Positions 7,421-15,770 of a stretch of DNA of 25,830 nucleotides are shown here, one piece after another. The notes beneath the pieces are model-generated. The model made no database searches. It saw nothing but the letters and a program-made list of their open reading frames with translations, and was not told the origin of the DNA. Source of the DNA: CAVXAE01 sp044225565 (GTDB lineage Bacteria; Pseudomonadota; Gammaproteobacteria; Steroidobacterales; Steroidobacteraceae); the NCBI GenBank assembly GCA_044225565.1, contig JBGAIL010000053.1, forward strand, positions 1 through 25,830, given 5' to 3'. Each line of letters opens with the position of its first letter. The first letter of the stretch is position 1. Made by a program: the position numbers and the translations under genes.

Positions 7421-8773
7421 CTAGGGCGCACGCCCATAGATGCGATTCAGTCGAAGGAAGCGCGGTGCAAGCTCCGGCCCCGGCGCACCGGAAGCCATTC
7501 GCCACTGCCAGTTGCCGACGGCCGTGCCCGGAGTGTTGAGGCGCGCCTCCGAGCCGAGCTCGAGCACATCCTGCGCCGGGATCACCGCCAGCTGCGCCAC
7601 CGATCCCAGCGCGGCGCGGACCATGGCCTCCACCACATCCTGAGGCAGCGAGCGAAGCAGGAAGGTCACCTGGTACTGCGTATCGGCATTCAGGCTTCGA
7701 AACCAGCCGAGCGTCGTGTCGTTGTCGTGCGTGCCCGTATACACGACGCCATTGCGCGGATGCATGTGCGGCAGATGCGGGTTGTCACCCTCGCCGGAGA
7801 AGCCGAACTGCAGCACGCGCATGCCCGGCAGCGAGAACTTCTCGAGCAGCTCTCCCACGTCGGGCGTGATGAGTCCCAGATCCTCGGCAACTATCGGCAG
7901 CTCGCCGAAATCCTTGCGCAGGGCAAGCAGTAGCGCACGACCCGGCGTGGGCACCCAATGCCCGCCGCGTGCATCCGGCGCACCGGCAGGCACCGACCAA
8001 TGGCTCGCGAGCGCGCGGAAGTGATCGATGCGCAGCAGATCCAGCCGCTCGAGCTGGCGGCCGACGCGCGCGCGCCAGAATTTGAATCCGTCACGCCGCA
8101 TCACGCGCCAGTCGTAGAGCGGGTTGCCCCAGAGCTGCCCCAGCTCCGAAAAATAGTCGGGCGGCACGCCGGCGACCGCCGTCGGGCGGCCGCTCGCATC
8201 CAGCTGGAATTGCTCGCGGTGCGCCCAGGTTTCCGCAGAGTCGGGCGCGACGTAGAAAGGGATGTCGCCGAACAGCCGCACGCCCCGCGCATGCGCATAC
8301 TCCCGCAACCGGCGCCACTGCACGGCGAACGCGAACTGCTCCTGCCGGATGCGCTCGATGTCCTCGGCGTAGCGCGAGCGTGCCGCATCGAGCGAGCCCG
8401 CATCGCGATCACGGAGCTCCACTGGCCAATCCCACCACGGGGCGTGGTCATGCGCCCGGCCGATGGCGTCGAACAATGCGAAATCCTCGAGCCAGTCGCG
8501 CGAGGCATCGAGGAAATCGCGATACTCATCCGTATCGGTTTGCGGGCGCTCGTTTGGATCGATGAAGGCCGGATTGCCGGCGCAGTCGGAGCGCACCCAG
8601 TAGGGCGAGGCATCCGCGCCGACGGGACCCAGCGGCAGGAACTGCCAGACGCTGAAGCCCGCCTGAGCCAGCCAGTCGATGAAGGCGCGGCCACCCCGGC
8701 CCAGCCCGTCATGGAGCGAGCCGAGATGCAGCAGCACTCCCGCCCGGCGGCGATCGAGGACGGGCAGCCGCAT
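7421..8773 (-). CDS. malQ: 4-alpha-glucanotransferase (amylomaltase, GH77)
   Basis: A 450-residue cytoplasmic enzyme that transfers alpha-1,4-glucan segments between oligosaccharides. All three catalytic residues of the family are visible: nucleophile D250 in LLRIDHFRAL, acid/base E297 in VAEDLGLITPDV and D350 in YTGTHDNDTTLGW. Other conserved blocks are WQFLPLGPVG (43-52), GDIPFYVAPDSAE and VAGVPPDYFSELGQLWGNPLYDW. The sequence closely tracks Thermus amylomaltase but is about 50 residues shorter, with the loss in the helical insert after residue 75. It starts 5 bp after the GH57 gene, well inside an operon. With glycogen phosphorylase it would recycle short maltodextrins into longer, phosphorolysable chains. 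Confidence 0.95.
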   Translation of the reverse strand: MRLPVLDRRRAGVLLHLGSLHDGLGRGGRAFIDWLAQAGFSVWQFLPLGPVGADASPYWVRSDCAGNPAFIDPNERPQTDTDEYRDFLDASRDWLEDFALFDAIGRAHDHAPWWDWPVELRDRDAGSLDAARSRYAEDIERIRQEQFAFAVQWRRLREYAHARGVRLFGDIPFYVAPDSAETWAHREQFQLDASGRPTAVAGVPPDYFSELGQLWGNPLYDWRVMRRDGFKFWRARVGRQLERLDLLRIDHFRALASHWSVPAGAPDARGGHWVPTPGRALLLALRKDFGELPIVAEDLGLITPDVGELLEKFSLPGMRVLQFGFSGEGDNPHLPHMHPRNGVVYTGTHDNDTTLGWFRSLNADTQYQVTFLLRSLPQDVVEAMVRAALGSVAQLAVIPAQDVLELGSEARLNTPGTAVGNWQWRMASGAPGPELAPRFLRLNRIYGRAP

Positions 8774-8778
8774 GGGGC

Positions 8779-10446
8779 TCAGCTTGCCCTGCGCATCACG
8801 CCGCCGTGCTCCGGCGAACCCCGTCCGACGGAGAGCGGATTCGCGAGACTCGCGGGCGGCTCGACGCGCAGCATGCGATACAGCACCACCAGCTGCCGGC
8901 GATACAACTCATCGAACTGCCTGACAGCCTGCGGCGGGTTGTAATCGCCGAACCACCAGAACCAGTCCGAGCTCTCGCACAGCGCGAGCTGACGCTCCGC
9001 GGCCATCCGCTGCGGCTCATCGAGGGACAGCGCATGGCGATCGAACATCTCCTTGGCTTCGCACAACAAGTCCCACGCAGCGTTCTTGTCCGGATCGCCG
9101 ATCCAGGTGGCGAGCGTGGCGTGCACCCAGCTGCCGGCGACCACGCTCGCGAGAGGCCTGGGCTCGAGGCCGCGCGCCGCGCACTCACCCAGCGTGGTGA
9201 GCTCGATCTGCGGATGCGAGGCCAGCTCCGAATACAACGCCTTGAGGAAGTAATACCCGTTGAAGGGATAGTGTTCCCACGCGTTCTCACCGTCGAGCGC
9301 GATCAGCACTGCTCGCCCCGGCTGCTGAGCGAGGGAGCCTGCGAGCTGGCCGAGCTCGCTCACCAGGTTGCGCGCGGCATCGTCGCCGTGCCAGGTGGCG
9401 TATGTGAAGCCGATGCGATCCGATAGGCCATCGTCGCGGAAGTAGCACCGCATGCGCGAGCCGGGCAGCGCGTACGCTTCGAACGGTGACGCCCCCGGCT
9501 GACCCGAGCGCAGCACCCCGGCGCTCGAGGCCATCCAGCGAAAACCGAAACGGTCCAGCATCTCGAGCGTCGCCCGGCTGATCGCCCCTTCCGATGGCCA
9601 GCAGCCTTCGGGCGGCGCCCCGAAGGCGCGAGTGAAGACTTCGATGCCGTGCCGCAGGTGATATTCGGCGCGCGCCGCACCGCCCTCGTACCGTTCGTGC
9701 CTGGGCAGATCCACATCGGGCATCGCCTCGCGCGCGGAGTTGAGGTCGATGAGCAGCGGCATCAGCGGATGGCCGTACGGCGTCATCGACAGCTCGCACT
9801 GGCCGCGCTCGCGCAACGCCTTGAAGCGCGGCACCACGCTGCGCAGCAGCTCAGCGATGAGAGTGAGCAGCTCATTGCGCTGCTGCGCCGTGAAATTGCG
9901 GCCCTGGTCCGTGAGCGCGGCGACGCGGCTGTCCGCGCGCCGCACCGTCTCCCCGAGCCATGCGAGGTGATACCAGACCGCGAGATCGTGAATGAGCGTG
10001 TCCGATGCATACGCAATGCGCGCCGGCGTCGCGAGCGTCTCGGCGATGGTGGCGAGCTCGAGGAACGGCCCGAAGCGCTCGATCATCTGCGTGCGCTGGG
10101 CGCGCAGGCACGCCTGCAACAAGGCGAGCCGTTGCGCCGGCTCCTCGGTAATCGCGCCGGGCCCGAGCAGGGCGAGCACGGGATCGGGCAGCGGATTGCC
10201 GTACCGCAAGTGTGCCGTGACGCGCTCGGCCAGCTCTTCGAGCTGCTCGATGAGCACGGGCGTAAAGTTGACGACGGCGCGCGCGGCAGGATTCGCCTCG
10301 AGGTGCGCCGCCATGTCCGTGTAGTCCTTGATGGCGTGGAGATAGGTCCACGGCAGAACGTACTGCCCCGTCAGCGCATCGCGGTACTGCGGCTGATGCA
10401 TGTGCCACAGCAGCACGACGGGCAGGCGCGCCGTGCCTTCCGTCAT
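8779..10446 (-). CDS. GH57 family alpha-glucan hydrolase or transferase
   Basis: A 555-residue protein. The frame is open further upstream, but that part is the shadow of glgC. The ATG at 10446 overlaps the glgC stop (ATGA) and leads straight into the GH57 signature HMHQPQY (15-21). The catalytic nucleophile is E286 in GCWPSEGAIS, and region 4 gives D385 in LIALDGENAWEHYP. Further conserved blocks are MTPYGHPLMPLL (221-232) and SWVHATLATWIGDPDKNAAWDLL near 439-461. There is no signal peptide, so it acts in the cytoplasm. GH57 includes alpha-amylases, 4-alpha-glucanotransferases and branching enzymes, and the exact activity cannot be set from sequence. The HMHQP form resembles the amylase-like members more than the known GH57 branching enzymes. 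Its position between glgC and malQ ties it to glycogen metabolism. Confidence 0.88.
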   Translation of the reverse strand: MTEGTARLPVVLLWHMHQPQYRDALTGQYVLPWTYLHAIKDYTDMAAHLEANPAARAVVNFTPVLIEQLEELAERVTAHLRYGNPLPDPVLALLGPGAITEEPAQRLALLQACLRAQRTQMIERFGPFLELATIAETLATPARIAYASDTLIHDLAVWYHLAWLGETVRRADSRVAALTDQGRNFTAQQRNELLTLIAELLRSVVPRFKALRERGQCELSMTPYGHPLMPLLIDLNSAREAMPDVDLPRHERYEGGAARAEYHLRHGIEVFTRAFGAPPEGCWPSEGAISRATLEMLDRFGFRWMASSAGVLRSGQPGASPFEAYALPGSRMRCYFRDDGLSDRIGFTYATWHGDDAARNLVSELGQLAGSLAQQPGRAVLIALDGENAWEHYPFNGYYFLKALYSELASHPQIELTTLGECAARGLEPRPLASVVAGSWVHATLATWIGDPDKNAAWDLLCEAKEMFDRHALSLDEPQRMAAERQLALCESSDWFWWFGDYNPPQAVRQFDELYRRQLVVLYRMLRVEPPASLANPLSVGRGSPEHGGVMRRAS

Positions 10447-11708
10447 AGGCGCCGGATCATGTCCGCGGTGACCAGCACGACGTTCTTCTCCGTGACCATG
10501 AAACGGCGCGCATCGTCCTCGCAGTCGAGCCCGATGCACATGCCCGAGGGGATCTCGCAGCCCTCGTCGATGATGGCGCCGGAGATGGTGCAGTTCTTCC
10601 CGATGGACACATGCGGCAGGATCACCGAGCGCGACACCTTCGATCCTTCGTCGATGTGCACGTTGGAGAACACCAGCGACTCGCGCACCACCGCGCCGGA
10701 GATGATGCAGCCGCCCGACACCATCGAGTTGATCGCCATGCCGCGGCGCCCGTCCTCGTCGAGGATGAACTTTGCGGGCGGCTGGTGCAGCTGGTACGTC
10801 CAGATGGGCCAGTCGACGTCGTAGATGTTGAGCTCGGGGCGCACGTGCACCAGCTCGAGGTTGGCGTCGTAGTACGCATCGAGCGTGCCGACGTCGCGCC
10901 AGTAGCTCTGCGCGCGCGTCTTCACGTCCTGGAACGGATAGGCGAACACCTGCTTCTCGCCTATCGCCTTGGGAAGGATGTTCTTGCCGAAATCGTGCGA
11001 GGACGACGGATCGTGCGCGTCCTCGTGCAGCAGCTGCTCGAGCAGCCGGGTGTTGAAGATGTAGATGCCCATCGAGGCCAGGATGGATTCGGGCTTGCCC
11101 GGCAACGTGTCCGGCACGGCCGGCTTCTCGGTGAAGCGGGTGACCCGGTTCCACTCCGTGGCGGTGAGCACTCCGAAATGACGCGATTCCGTGGCCGGCA
11201 CTTCGACGACGCCCACCGTGATGTCCGCGCCCTTCTCCACGTGGTAGGCGATCATCGGGCCGTAGTCCATCTTGTAGATGTGGTCGCCCGCGAGCACCAG
11301 CACGTGCTTCGGCCGGTGCGAGAGCAGCAGATCGAGGTTCTGGTACACCGCATCCGCGGTGCCGCGATACCACTGCTCGCCGATCTGCTGCTGCGCCGGG
11401 ATCACCTCGACGAACTCGCCGAACTCGCCGCGCAGGAAGCTCCAGCCGCGCTCCACGTGCTGGATGAGCGACTGCGCCTTGTACTGCGTGAGGATGGAGA
11501 TCTGGCGAATGCCGGAGTTCACGCAGTTCGACAGCACGAAATCGATGATGCGGAACTTGCCGCCGAAGGGCGTGGCCGGCTTGCAGCGGTGCTCGGTGAG
11601 CGCCTTGAGCCGCTCGCCGCGCCCGCCGGCCATGATGACGGCGAGCGCACCGCCGGTGAGCCGGCTGACATATCGACCTGAGGAAGCGCGGGCCGGCTGT
11701 CGGGGCAT
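10443..11708 (-). CDS. glgC: Glucose-1-phosphate adenylyltransferase (ADP-glucose pyrophosphorylase)
   Basis: A 421-residue enzyme that makes ADP-glucose from ATP and glucose-1-phosphate, the committed step of bacterial glycogen synthesis. The nucleotidyltransferase domain has the pyrophosphorylase loop IMAGGRGERLKALT (25-38), KPATPFGGKFRIIDF (43-57), WYRGTADAV (113-121), LAGDHIYKMDY (139-149) and the glucose-1-phosphate site FTEKP (192-196, K195). A left-handed beta-helix with repeated S-I-P/S-V-I-type turns fills the last 100 residues. Length and motifs are complete. It is normally controlled allosterically by glycolytic intermediates. It follows glgP after 45 bp; AGGGG lies just before the ATG. 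A TATAAGAT sequence at 11717-11724 is too close to the start to be trusted as a promoter. Confidence 0.97.
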   Translation of the reverse strand: MPRQPARASSGRYVSRLTGGALAVIMAGGRGERLKALTEHRCKPATPFGGKFRIIDFVLSNCVNSGIRQISILTQYKAQSLIQHVERGWSFLRGEFGEFVEVIPAQQQIGEQWYRGTADAVYQNLDLLLSHRPKHVLVLAGDHIYKMDYGPMIAYHVEKGADITVGVVEVPATESRHFGVLTATEWNRVTRFTEKPAVPDTLPGKPESILASMGIYIFNTRLLEQLLHEDAHDPSSSHDFGKNILPKAIGEKQVFAYPFQDVKTRAQSYWRDVGTLDAYYDANLELVHVRPELNIYDVDWPIWTYQLHQPPAKFILDEDGRRGMAINSMVSGGCIISGAVVRESLVFSNVHIDEGSKVSRSVILPHVSIGKNCTISGAIIDEGCEIPSGMCIGLDCEDDARRFMVTEKNVVLVTADMIRRL

Positions 11709-11753
11709 GGGGCCCTATCTTATAGAGGAAATGGCGCGCAGGGGCTCATCGGC

Positions 11754-14351
11754 TCACAGTCTTTTCATCAGGCCCAGCTCGTACGGATGTGAAAGGAGCT
11801 CGTGCCACGGGAAGATGCGCAGCTCGGTCGCGAACTGGCCGCACTGCAGAGGCTGCGCATCGAGCGCGAACACCGCGCTGCCGTCCGGCTCGTGCTCCCC
11901 GGTGGCCTTGAGCATGGCGTTCCACATGCCATCGCGCGGCGCATCGTCGTAGGAGCAGAGCACCGGCGGCTCGGAATTGGTCTCGGGTAGCACCCGGCGG
12001 GCCACGAACTCCACGTAGACGTCCGCCGGCGTGAGACCGTTGAGCTCCACCGCCACGCGCATGCGCAGGCGTTCGCCGCGAGGCATGTCCGCCGGCGGCT
12101 CGGTGAGCAGGCGAAGGGAAATTTCGGGCCACGCCTGCCTCACACGCTGTTTCCAGTCCGCCAGCAATCGCGCGCCCGCGAAGTCCTGCGAGGCCAGCTT
12201 CTTGTAGTGGCTCGCGGCGGGCTGATATACGCCACGCAGATAGTCGTACACCATGCGGCGCGTGTTGAAAGCCGGGATGACTGTGGCCATGGCACGCTTG
12301 CTGCGCCGGACCCACTCAGGCGAGTAGTCGCCTCCGCCATTGCCCCGGCGACGGTCCTCACTGCGGCGGCCGTAGTAGAGCGGCAGCACCTCTTCCTCGA
12401 TCGTGTCGAAAATCAGCTCCGCCTCGAGCGCATCGCGGCGGCCCGGATCCTGCACGGTGACGGGCGGGATGCCCCAGCCGTTGTCTCCGTCCCAGGCCTC
12501 GGCCCACCAGCCATCGAGCACGCTCAGGTTCAGCCGACCGTTCGCCGCGGCCTTCATGCCCGAGGTGCCGCTCGCCTCGAGCGGAGCGATGGGGTTGTTG
12601 AGCCAGATGTCGACGCCGGACACGAGCCACCGGGCGAGCTGCATGTCGTAGTCGTCCACGAACACGACGCGGCCCATGAACTCGGGCGTGAGCATCAATT
12701 GCTTGATCTCGCGCAGCACCTGCTTGCCCGGCTCGTCGGCCGGATGAGCCTTGCCCGCGAACAGGAACAGCAGCGGGCGCTGCGTATCGTTCACGAGGCG
12801 GGCGAGGCGCTCCCGGTCCCGCAACAACAGCGCTGCACGTTTGTAGGTGGCGAAGCGCCGCGCAAAGCCGATGGTGAGGATCCCGGGCTTCTCCGGATCG
12901 AGCGCGCGGGAGACGTGCCGCCAGTGCACGTTGCTCAAGCCGTTGCGCTCGAACTGGCGCTGCAGCCGCACGCGCACGCTGGCAAGCATCTGCGACTTCA
13001 CGGACTGCGCCGTCGCCCAGTACTGCTCGTCCGGGATTCGCTCCACCGCCTTCCAGAAGTCAGGCTCGCGCAGGCGCTCGCGCCAGTCCGGCGCCAGCGC
13101 CCTGTCGAAGAGGTCGGCCCAGGACTGATGCAGGAACGTGGGCACGTGCGTGCCGTTGGTGACGTAACCGACCGGGTTCTCTTCCGGACGGATCTCGGGC
13201 CAGTGGTCGGCGCAGAGCCCAGCCGATACCCTGCCGTGGATGCGGCTCACCGCGTTCACATGGCGCGTGCCGTTCAGCGCGAGCCGCGTCATGTTGAAAA
13301 GGCCCGGGACGGAAGGCGCGCTACCCAAGTCCAGCACACGCTCGACCGGCACGCCGAGCTCGCGGATGTAGTCTCCCAGATGAGCGGTGAGCAGATCGTG
13401 CCCGAATGCGTCGTGGCCCGCGGCCACCGGCGTGTGCGTGGTGAAGGCACACTGGGCTGCCACGGCCTCGAGCGCCGCATCGAACGGCAGGCCGCGGACC
13501 ATGTTCTCGCGGAGCAGCTCCAGTATCAAAAAAGCGGCATGGCCTTCGTTGAGGTGCCACACGTCCGGCCGCAAGCCGAGCTCGCGCAGTGCCCGCGCAC
13601 CCCCGACGCCGAGCAGGATTTCCTGGCGGATGCGTGTGGACTGGTCTCCGCCGTAGAGACGATGGGTGATGTCCCGGTCCGCCGGGGCGTTCTCGGGGCA
13701 GTTGGTGTCCAGCAGGTAGACCGCCACGCGCCCCACCTGCGCCTTCCAGATTCTCGCGAGCACGTCGCGTGCGGCGATGCGCACCTTCACCGTGAGCCAT
13801 TCACCGCCGTCGGCCCGTACAGGCTCCACAGGAAGGTCACGCGGATCGTGCTCCGAGTATTCAGCGTGCTGCACGCCGTCGTTGTCGACGGCCTGCGTGA
13901 AATAGCCCTGGCCGTAGAGCAGTCCCACGGCCACGAAATTCATGCGCTCGTCGCTGGCGGCCTTGCAGTGGTCGCCCGCGAGAATGCCCAGGCCGCCGGA
14001 GTAGATGGGAAAGCTCTCGTGGAAGCCGTACTCGGCGCAGAAGTAGGCGGTGAGCGGTGCGTCCGCGGCCGGCCGTGGCGCGGAGAGGTATGCGTCGAAC
14101 ACCTCCAGCACCTGCTGATAGCGCTTGCGGTAAGCGAGGTTCTCACCGGCCTGGGAGAACGCTTCCTGGCTCACGCAGCGGAGCATCAGTCGCGGATTGC
14201 CTCCGGTCTGCTTCCACAGCTCCCGATCGAGATCCTCGAACAGCGCCCGGGTCGGGCGGTGCCAGCCGAAGAAGAGATTGGAGGCCAGCTCGGGGAGGCG
14301 CGCCAGGGCCTCGGGGACTACCGGAGTCACTTCCAGTAAGGGATTCTTCAT
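11754..14351 (-). CDS. glgP: Alpha-glucan (glycogen) phosphorylase, GT35, DUF3417-containing type
   Basis: An 865-residue PLP enzyme that releases glucose-1-phosphate from the non-reducing ends of glycogen. It belongs to the shorter alpha-glucan phosphorylase branch found in Thermotoga and Mycobacterium: an N-terminal DUF3417-type region (NLFFGWHRPTRALFEDLD, 25-42) replaces the regulatory N-terminus of classical phosphorylases. Recognisable blocks are FCAEYGFHESFPIYSGGLGILAGDH, HLNEGHAAF (266-274), TTHTPVAAGHD, GYVTNGTH, FARRFATYKRA (496-506) and EASGTSGMKAAANG, with the PLP lysine at K600. It is the first gene of the minus-strand operon and diverges from the DUF192 gene. Its upstream region has only a weak ribosome-binding site. 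In context it provides the mobilising arm of the glycogen cycle. Confidence 0.95.
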   Translation of the reverse strand: MKNPLLEVTPVVPEALARLPELASNLFFGWHRPTRALFEDLDRELWKQTGGNPRLMLRCVSQEAFSQAGENLAYRKRYQQVLEVFDAYLSAPRPAADAPLTAYFCAEYGFHESFPIYSGGLGILAGDHCKAASDERMNFVAVGLLYGQGYFTQAVDNDGVQHAEYSEHDPRDLPVEPVRADGGEWLTVKVRIAARDVLARIWKAQVGRVAVYLLDTNCPENAPADRDITHRLYGGDQSTRIRQEILLGVGGARALRELGLRPDVWHLNEGHAAFLILELLRENMVRGLPFDAALEAVAAQCAFTTHTPVAAGHDAFGHDLLTAHLGDYIRELGVPVERVLDLGSAPSVPGLFNMTRLALNGTRHVNAVSRIHGRVSAGLCADHWPEIRPEENPVGYVTNGTHVPTFLHQSWADLFDRALAPDWRERLREPDFWKAVERIPDEQYWATAQSVKSQMLASVRVRLQRQFERNGLSNVHWRHVSRALDPEKPGILTIGFARRFATYKRAALLLRDRERLARLVNDTQRPLLFLFAGKAHPADEPGKQVLREIKQLMLTPEFMGRVVFVDDYDMQLARWLVSGVDIWLNNPIAPLEASGTSGMKAAANGRLNLSVLDGWWAEAWDGDNGWGIPPVTVQDPGRRDALEAELIFDTIEEEVLPLYYGRRSEDRRRGNGGGDYSPEWVRRSKRAMATVIPAFNTRRMVYDYLRGVYQPAASHYKKLASQDFAGARLLADWKQRVRQAWPEISLRLLTEPPADMPRGERLRMRVAVELNGLTPADVYVEFVARRVLPETNSEPPVLCSYDDAPRDGMWNAMLKATGEHEPDGSAVFALDAQPLQCGQFATELRIFPWHELLSHPYELGLMKRL

Positions 14352-14529
14352 GGCACTCGAGGTCGGGATCGCGGGGCGCCGCAGTCTAGCAGCTCGATCC
14401 GCCGAATCGATCGGTGCGGCGCATTGAGCATCCCAAAGGGTGAATTCCGTTCGATTCGCCGCGGATTGCTCTCGGAATGAAACAATCGCAGGCCGTGCTC
14501 GGGGCGGCCGCGAACATTAGACTCGCACC
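14352..14529. promoter_or_regulatory. Divergent promoter region of glgP operon and DUF192 gene with a spaced inverted repeat
   Basis: This 178-bp gap separates two outward-facing start codons. It carries a long inverted repeat. The left arm is ATCCGCCGAATCGA (14397-14410). The right arm is TCGATTCGCCGCGGAT (14451-14466), whose reverse complement matches all 14 left-arm bases once a 2-base insertion is allowed. The 40-bp spacer suggests two regulator sites rather than one hairpin. The core half-site is CGAATCGA. No Shine-Dalgarno is evident before the DUF192 start, and CATTAGACT (14515-14523) sits just upstream of it. Confidence 0.4.
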
Positions 14530-15504
14530 ATGAAAACCCCCTTTACGATCCGCGCCCTCGCGCTCTGCGTGGGGCTGCTCGCCTTGCCCGCCCTCCCCGT
14601 CCACGCCACGGCCTCGGGCTGCCTGCCCACCGGTAATGGCTATCTGCGCGCCCGCGTGGGAGGTGCCATGAACCTGGACATCAACTGGCCGGATGCCCAG
14701 CTGGAATGCGAGGGCAGCGCGCGTCCCGATGGCAGCGGCATCCGGCTGAGCTTCGCCGGGCCGGCCCGCTCCGACGGCCGCCGCATGCGCATGGTTTTCG
14801 GCATTGGCAGCACGACCGAGGGACAGGGCGGGCACGGCCTGCCCACCAATGTCACGGTGATCTTCGAGGGCGAGACGCGGCTCTTCGCCACCCGCGGCGA
14901 CGACCGTTGCACGGTGGACGAGCTCGAGCAGCAGCGCATCGGCGAACTCGGCGGTCGTGTCCGCTCCTATCGCGTGGTCGGCCGCGGTTTCTGCACCGAG
15001 CCCGCCACCGACCTCAAGGGCGAGGAGCGCATCGTGCTCAGCCGTTTCGACTTCGCTGGCCGCACCACCTTCGAGGACGACGTAGCAGACCTCTCCACGT
15101 TCCCGCAGGGCTCGGTCGACATCCGCAGCGGCAAGCAGAACCACCGCTTCAACGCATGGTTCGCGACCACGCCGCAACAGCAGGCCCAGGGCCTGATGTT
15201 CGTCACCGACCTTCCGTCCGACCGCGCCATGCTGTTCGTACAAAGCGAGCCGCGACAGATGAACATGTGGATGAAGAACACCTACATCCCGCTCGACATG
15301 GTGTTCATCGACGGAAATGGGCGCATCGCCAAGATCGCTGCCATGACCCAGCCTCACTCGCTCGCCACCATTTCCTCGGAGGTGAAGGTGAGCGCGGTGC
15401 TGGAGATCCGGGGTGGCGAGGCCGCGAAGCTCGGCCTGCGCAAGGGAGACCTCGTCACCTGGAAGCCGGCGATCTCCACGCCGGTGGCCAAGGCCATGCT
15501 ATAG
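14530..15504 (+). CDS. Secreted protein with unknown N-terminal domain and C-terminal DUF192 domain
   Basis: A 324-residue exported protein. A Sec signal peptide covers about 1-26 (hydrophobic core ALALCVGLLALPALP, cleavage near VHA-TA). Residues 27-195 form a domain I do not recognise; it has four cysteines (31, 60, 127, 155) that could make disulfides in the periplasm. The DUF192 (PF02643) domain spans about 200-312, with the usual core WFATTPQQQAQGLMFV, then RAMLFVQSEPRQMNMWMKNT and IPLDMVFID-NGRI. DUF192 proteins are small, typically secreted and of unknown biochemical function. The usual family member is only 120-170 residues, so this one has an extra N-terminal half. It diverges from glgP and precedes the TonB receptor; co-function with either is not demonstrated. 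Confidence 0.8.
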   Translation: MKTPFTIRALALCVGLLALPALPVHATASGCLPTGNGYLRARVGGAMNLDINWPDAQLECEGSARPDGSGIRLSFAGPARSDGRRMRMVFGIGSTTEGQGGHGLPTNVTVIFEGETRLFATRGDDRCTVDELEQQRIGELGGRVRSYRVVGRGFCTEPATDLKGEERIVLSRFDFAGRTTFEDDVADLSTFPQGSVDIRSGKQNHRFNAWFATTPQQQAQGLMFVTDLPSDRAMLFVQSEPRQMNMWMKNTYIPLDMVFIDGNGRIAKIAAMTQPHSLATISSEVKVSAVLEIRGGEAAKLGLRKGDLVTWKPAISTPVAKAML

Positions 15505-15556
15505 CCTGCTTGGTACTGTTCAGAAAAACAGCCGCACCGACTTTTCGTGCTGTGAT

Positions 15557-15576
15557 CCGTTGCGATATCGCAACGG
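15557..15576. promoter_or_regulatory. Perfect 20-bp palindrome (operator or weak terminator)
   Basis: The half-site CCGTTGCGAT is followed directly by its exact reverse complement, with centre between 15566 and 15567. It lies 52 bp after the DUF192 stop and about 200 bp before the receptor start. A perfect symmetric site of this length is typical of a dimeric regulator. As RNA it could form an 8-bp stem with an ATAT loop followed by CTACTTTT, so weak termination of the DUF192 transcript is the alternative. Confidence 0.5.
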
Positions 15577-15660
15577 CTACTTTTCGATGTTGCTTTCTTA
15601 TAGCCAAGACCACGCCATGGGCTCTTTTTCAGCCTGATTCTTCGCGTCTTTTTCTCGCTC

Positions 15661-15697
15661 ACTCGAAAAAATACTTGTTGTTTTTTAGATAAAAATT
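15661..15697 (+). promoter_or_regulatory. AT-rich probable promoter of the TonB receptor gene
   Basis: This is the most AT-rich stretch of the window, with A6 and T6 tracts and a -10-like TAGATA at 15686-15691. No good -35 hexamer stands at 17 bp. If TAGATA is used, transcription would begin near 15698, where the first leader hairpin begins. This is a position-based guess. Confidence 0.3.
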
Positions 15698-15750
15698 CGC
15701 CGCCTCCTGCGGCGTGGGACTAACATCCGCGCCACTGGGACCGAGGTCCC
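15698..15750 (+). promoter_or_regulatory. Two short hairpins in the receptor leader
   Basis: Hairpin 1 is CGCCGC-CTCCT-GCGGCG (15698-15714). Hairpin 2 is GGGAC-CGAG-GTCCC (15737-15750). The sequence TGGGAC occurs at 15715-15720 and again at 15736-15741 as the 5' arm of hairpin 2, so the first copy could compete for the GTCCC arm. The fold may affect mRNA stability or access to the ribosome-binding site 14 bp downstream. Confidence 0.35.
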
Positions 15751-15763
15751 TCATCACGTCTTC

Positions 15764-15770
15764 AGGAGGA
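15764..15770 (+). promoter_or_regulatory. Strong ribosome-binding site of the TonB receptor
   Basis: AGGAGGA lies 3 bases before the ATG at 15774. It decides that start over an in-frame codon at 15714, which has no such signal and falls in the hairpin region. Confidence 0.8.

Noticed and set aside
10447..11373. N-terminal extension of the GH57 frame
   Set aside because: The extension overlaps glgC throughout and is low-complexity Arg/Ala. The ATG at 10446 gives ATGA coupling and starts at the GH57 signature.
11717..11724. TATAAGAT as a -10 box for glgC
   Set aside because: It is only 8 bp from the start codon, has no -35 element, and the gene lies within an apparent operon. Chance is likely unless leaderless transcription is shown.
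12207..14339. 710-codon open frame opposite glgP
   Set aside because: It is fully antisense to a complete, motif-bearing phosphorylase. The protein has no recognisable domain and the His/Arg/Val-rich composition of an antisense frame.
14515..14523. CATTAGACT as the promoter of a leaderless DUF192 transcript
   Set aside because: The spacing would put the transcription start at the ATG, but no -35 element is visible and a single match is not enough to support it.
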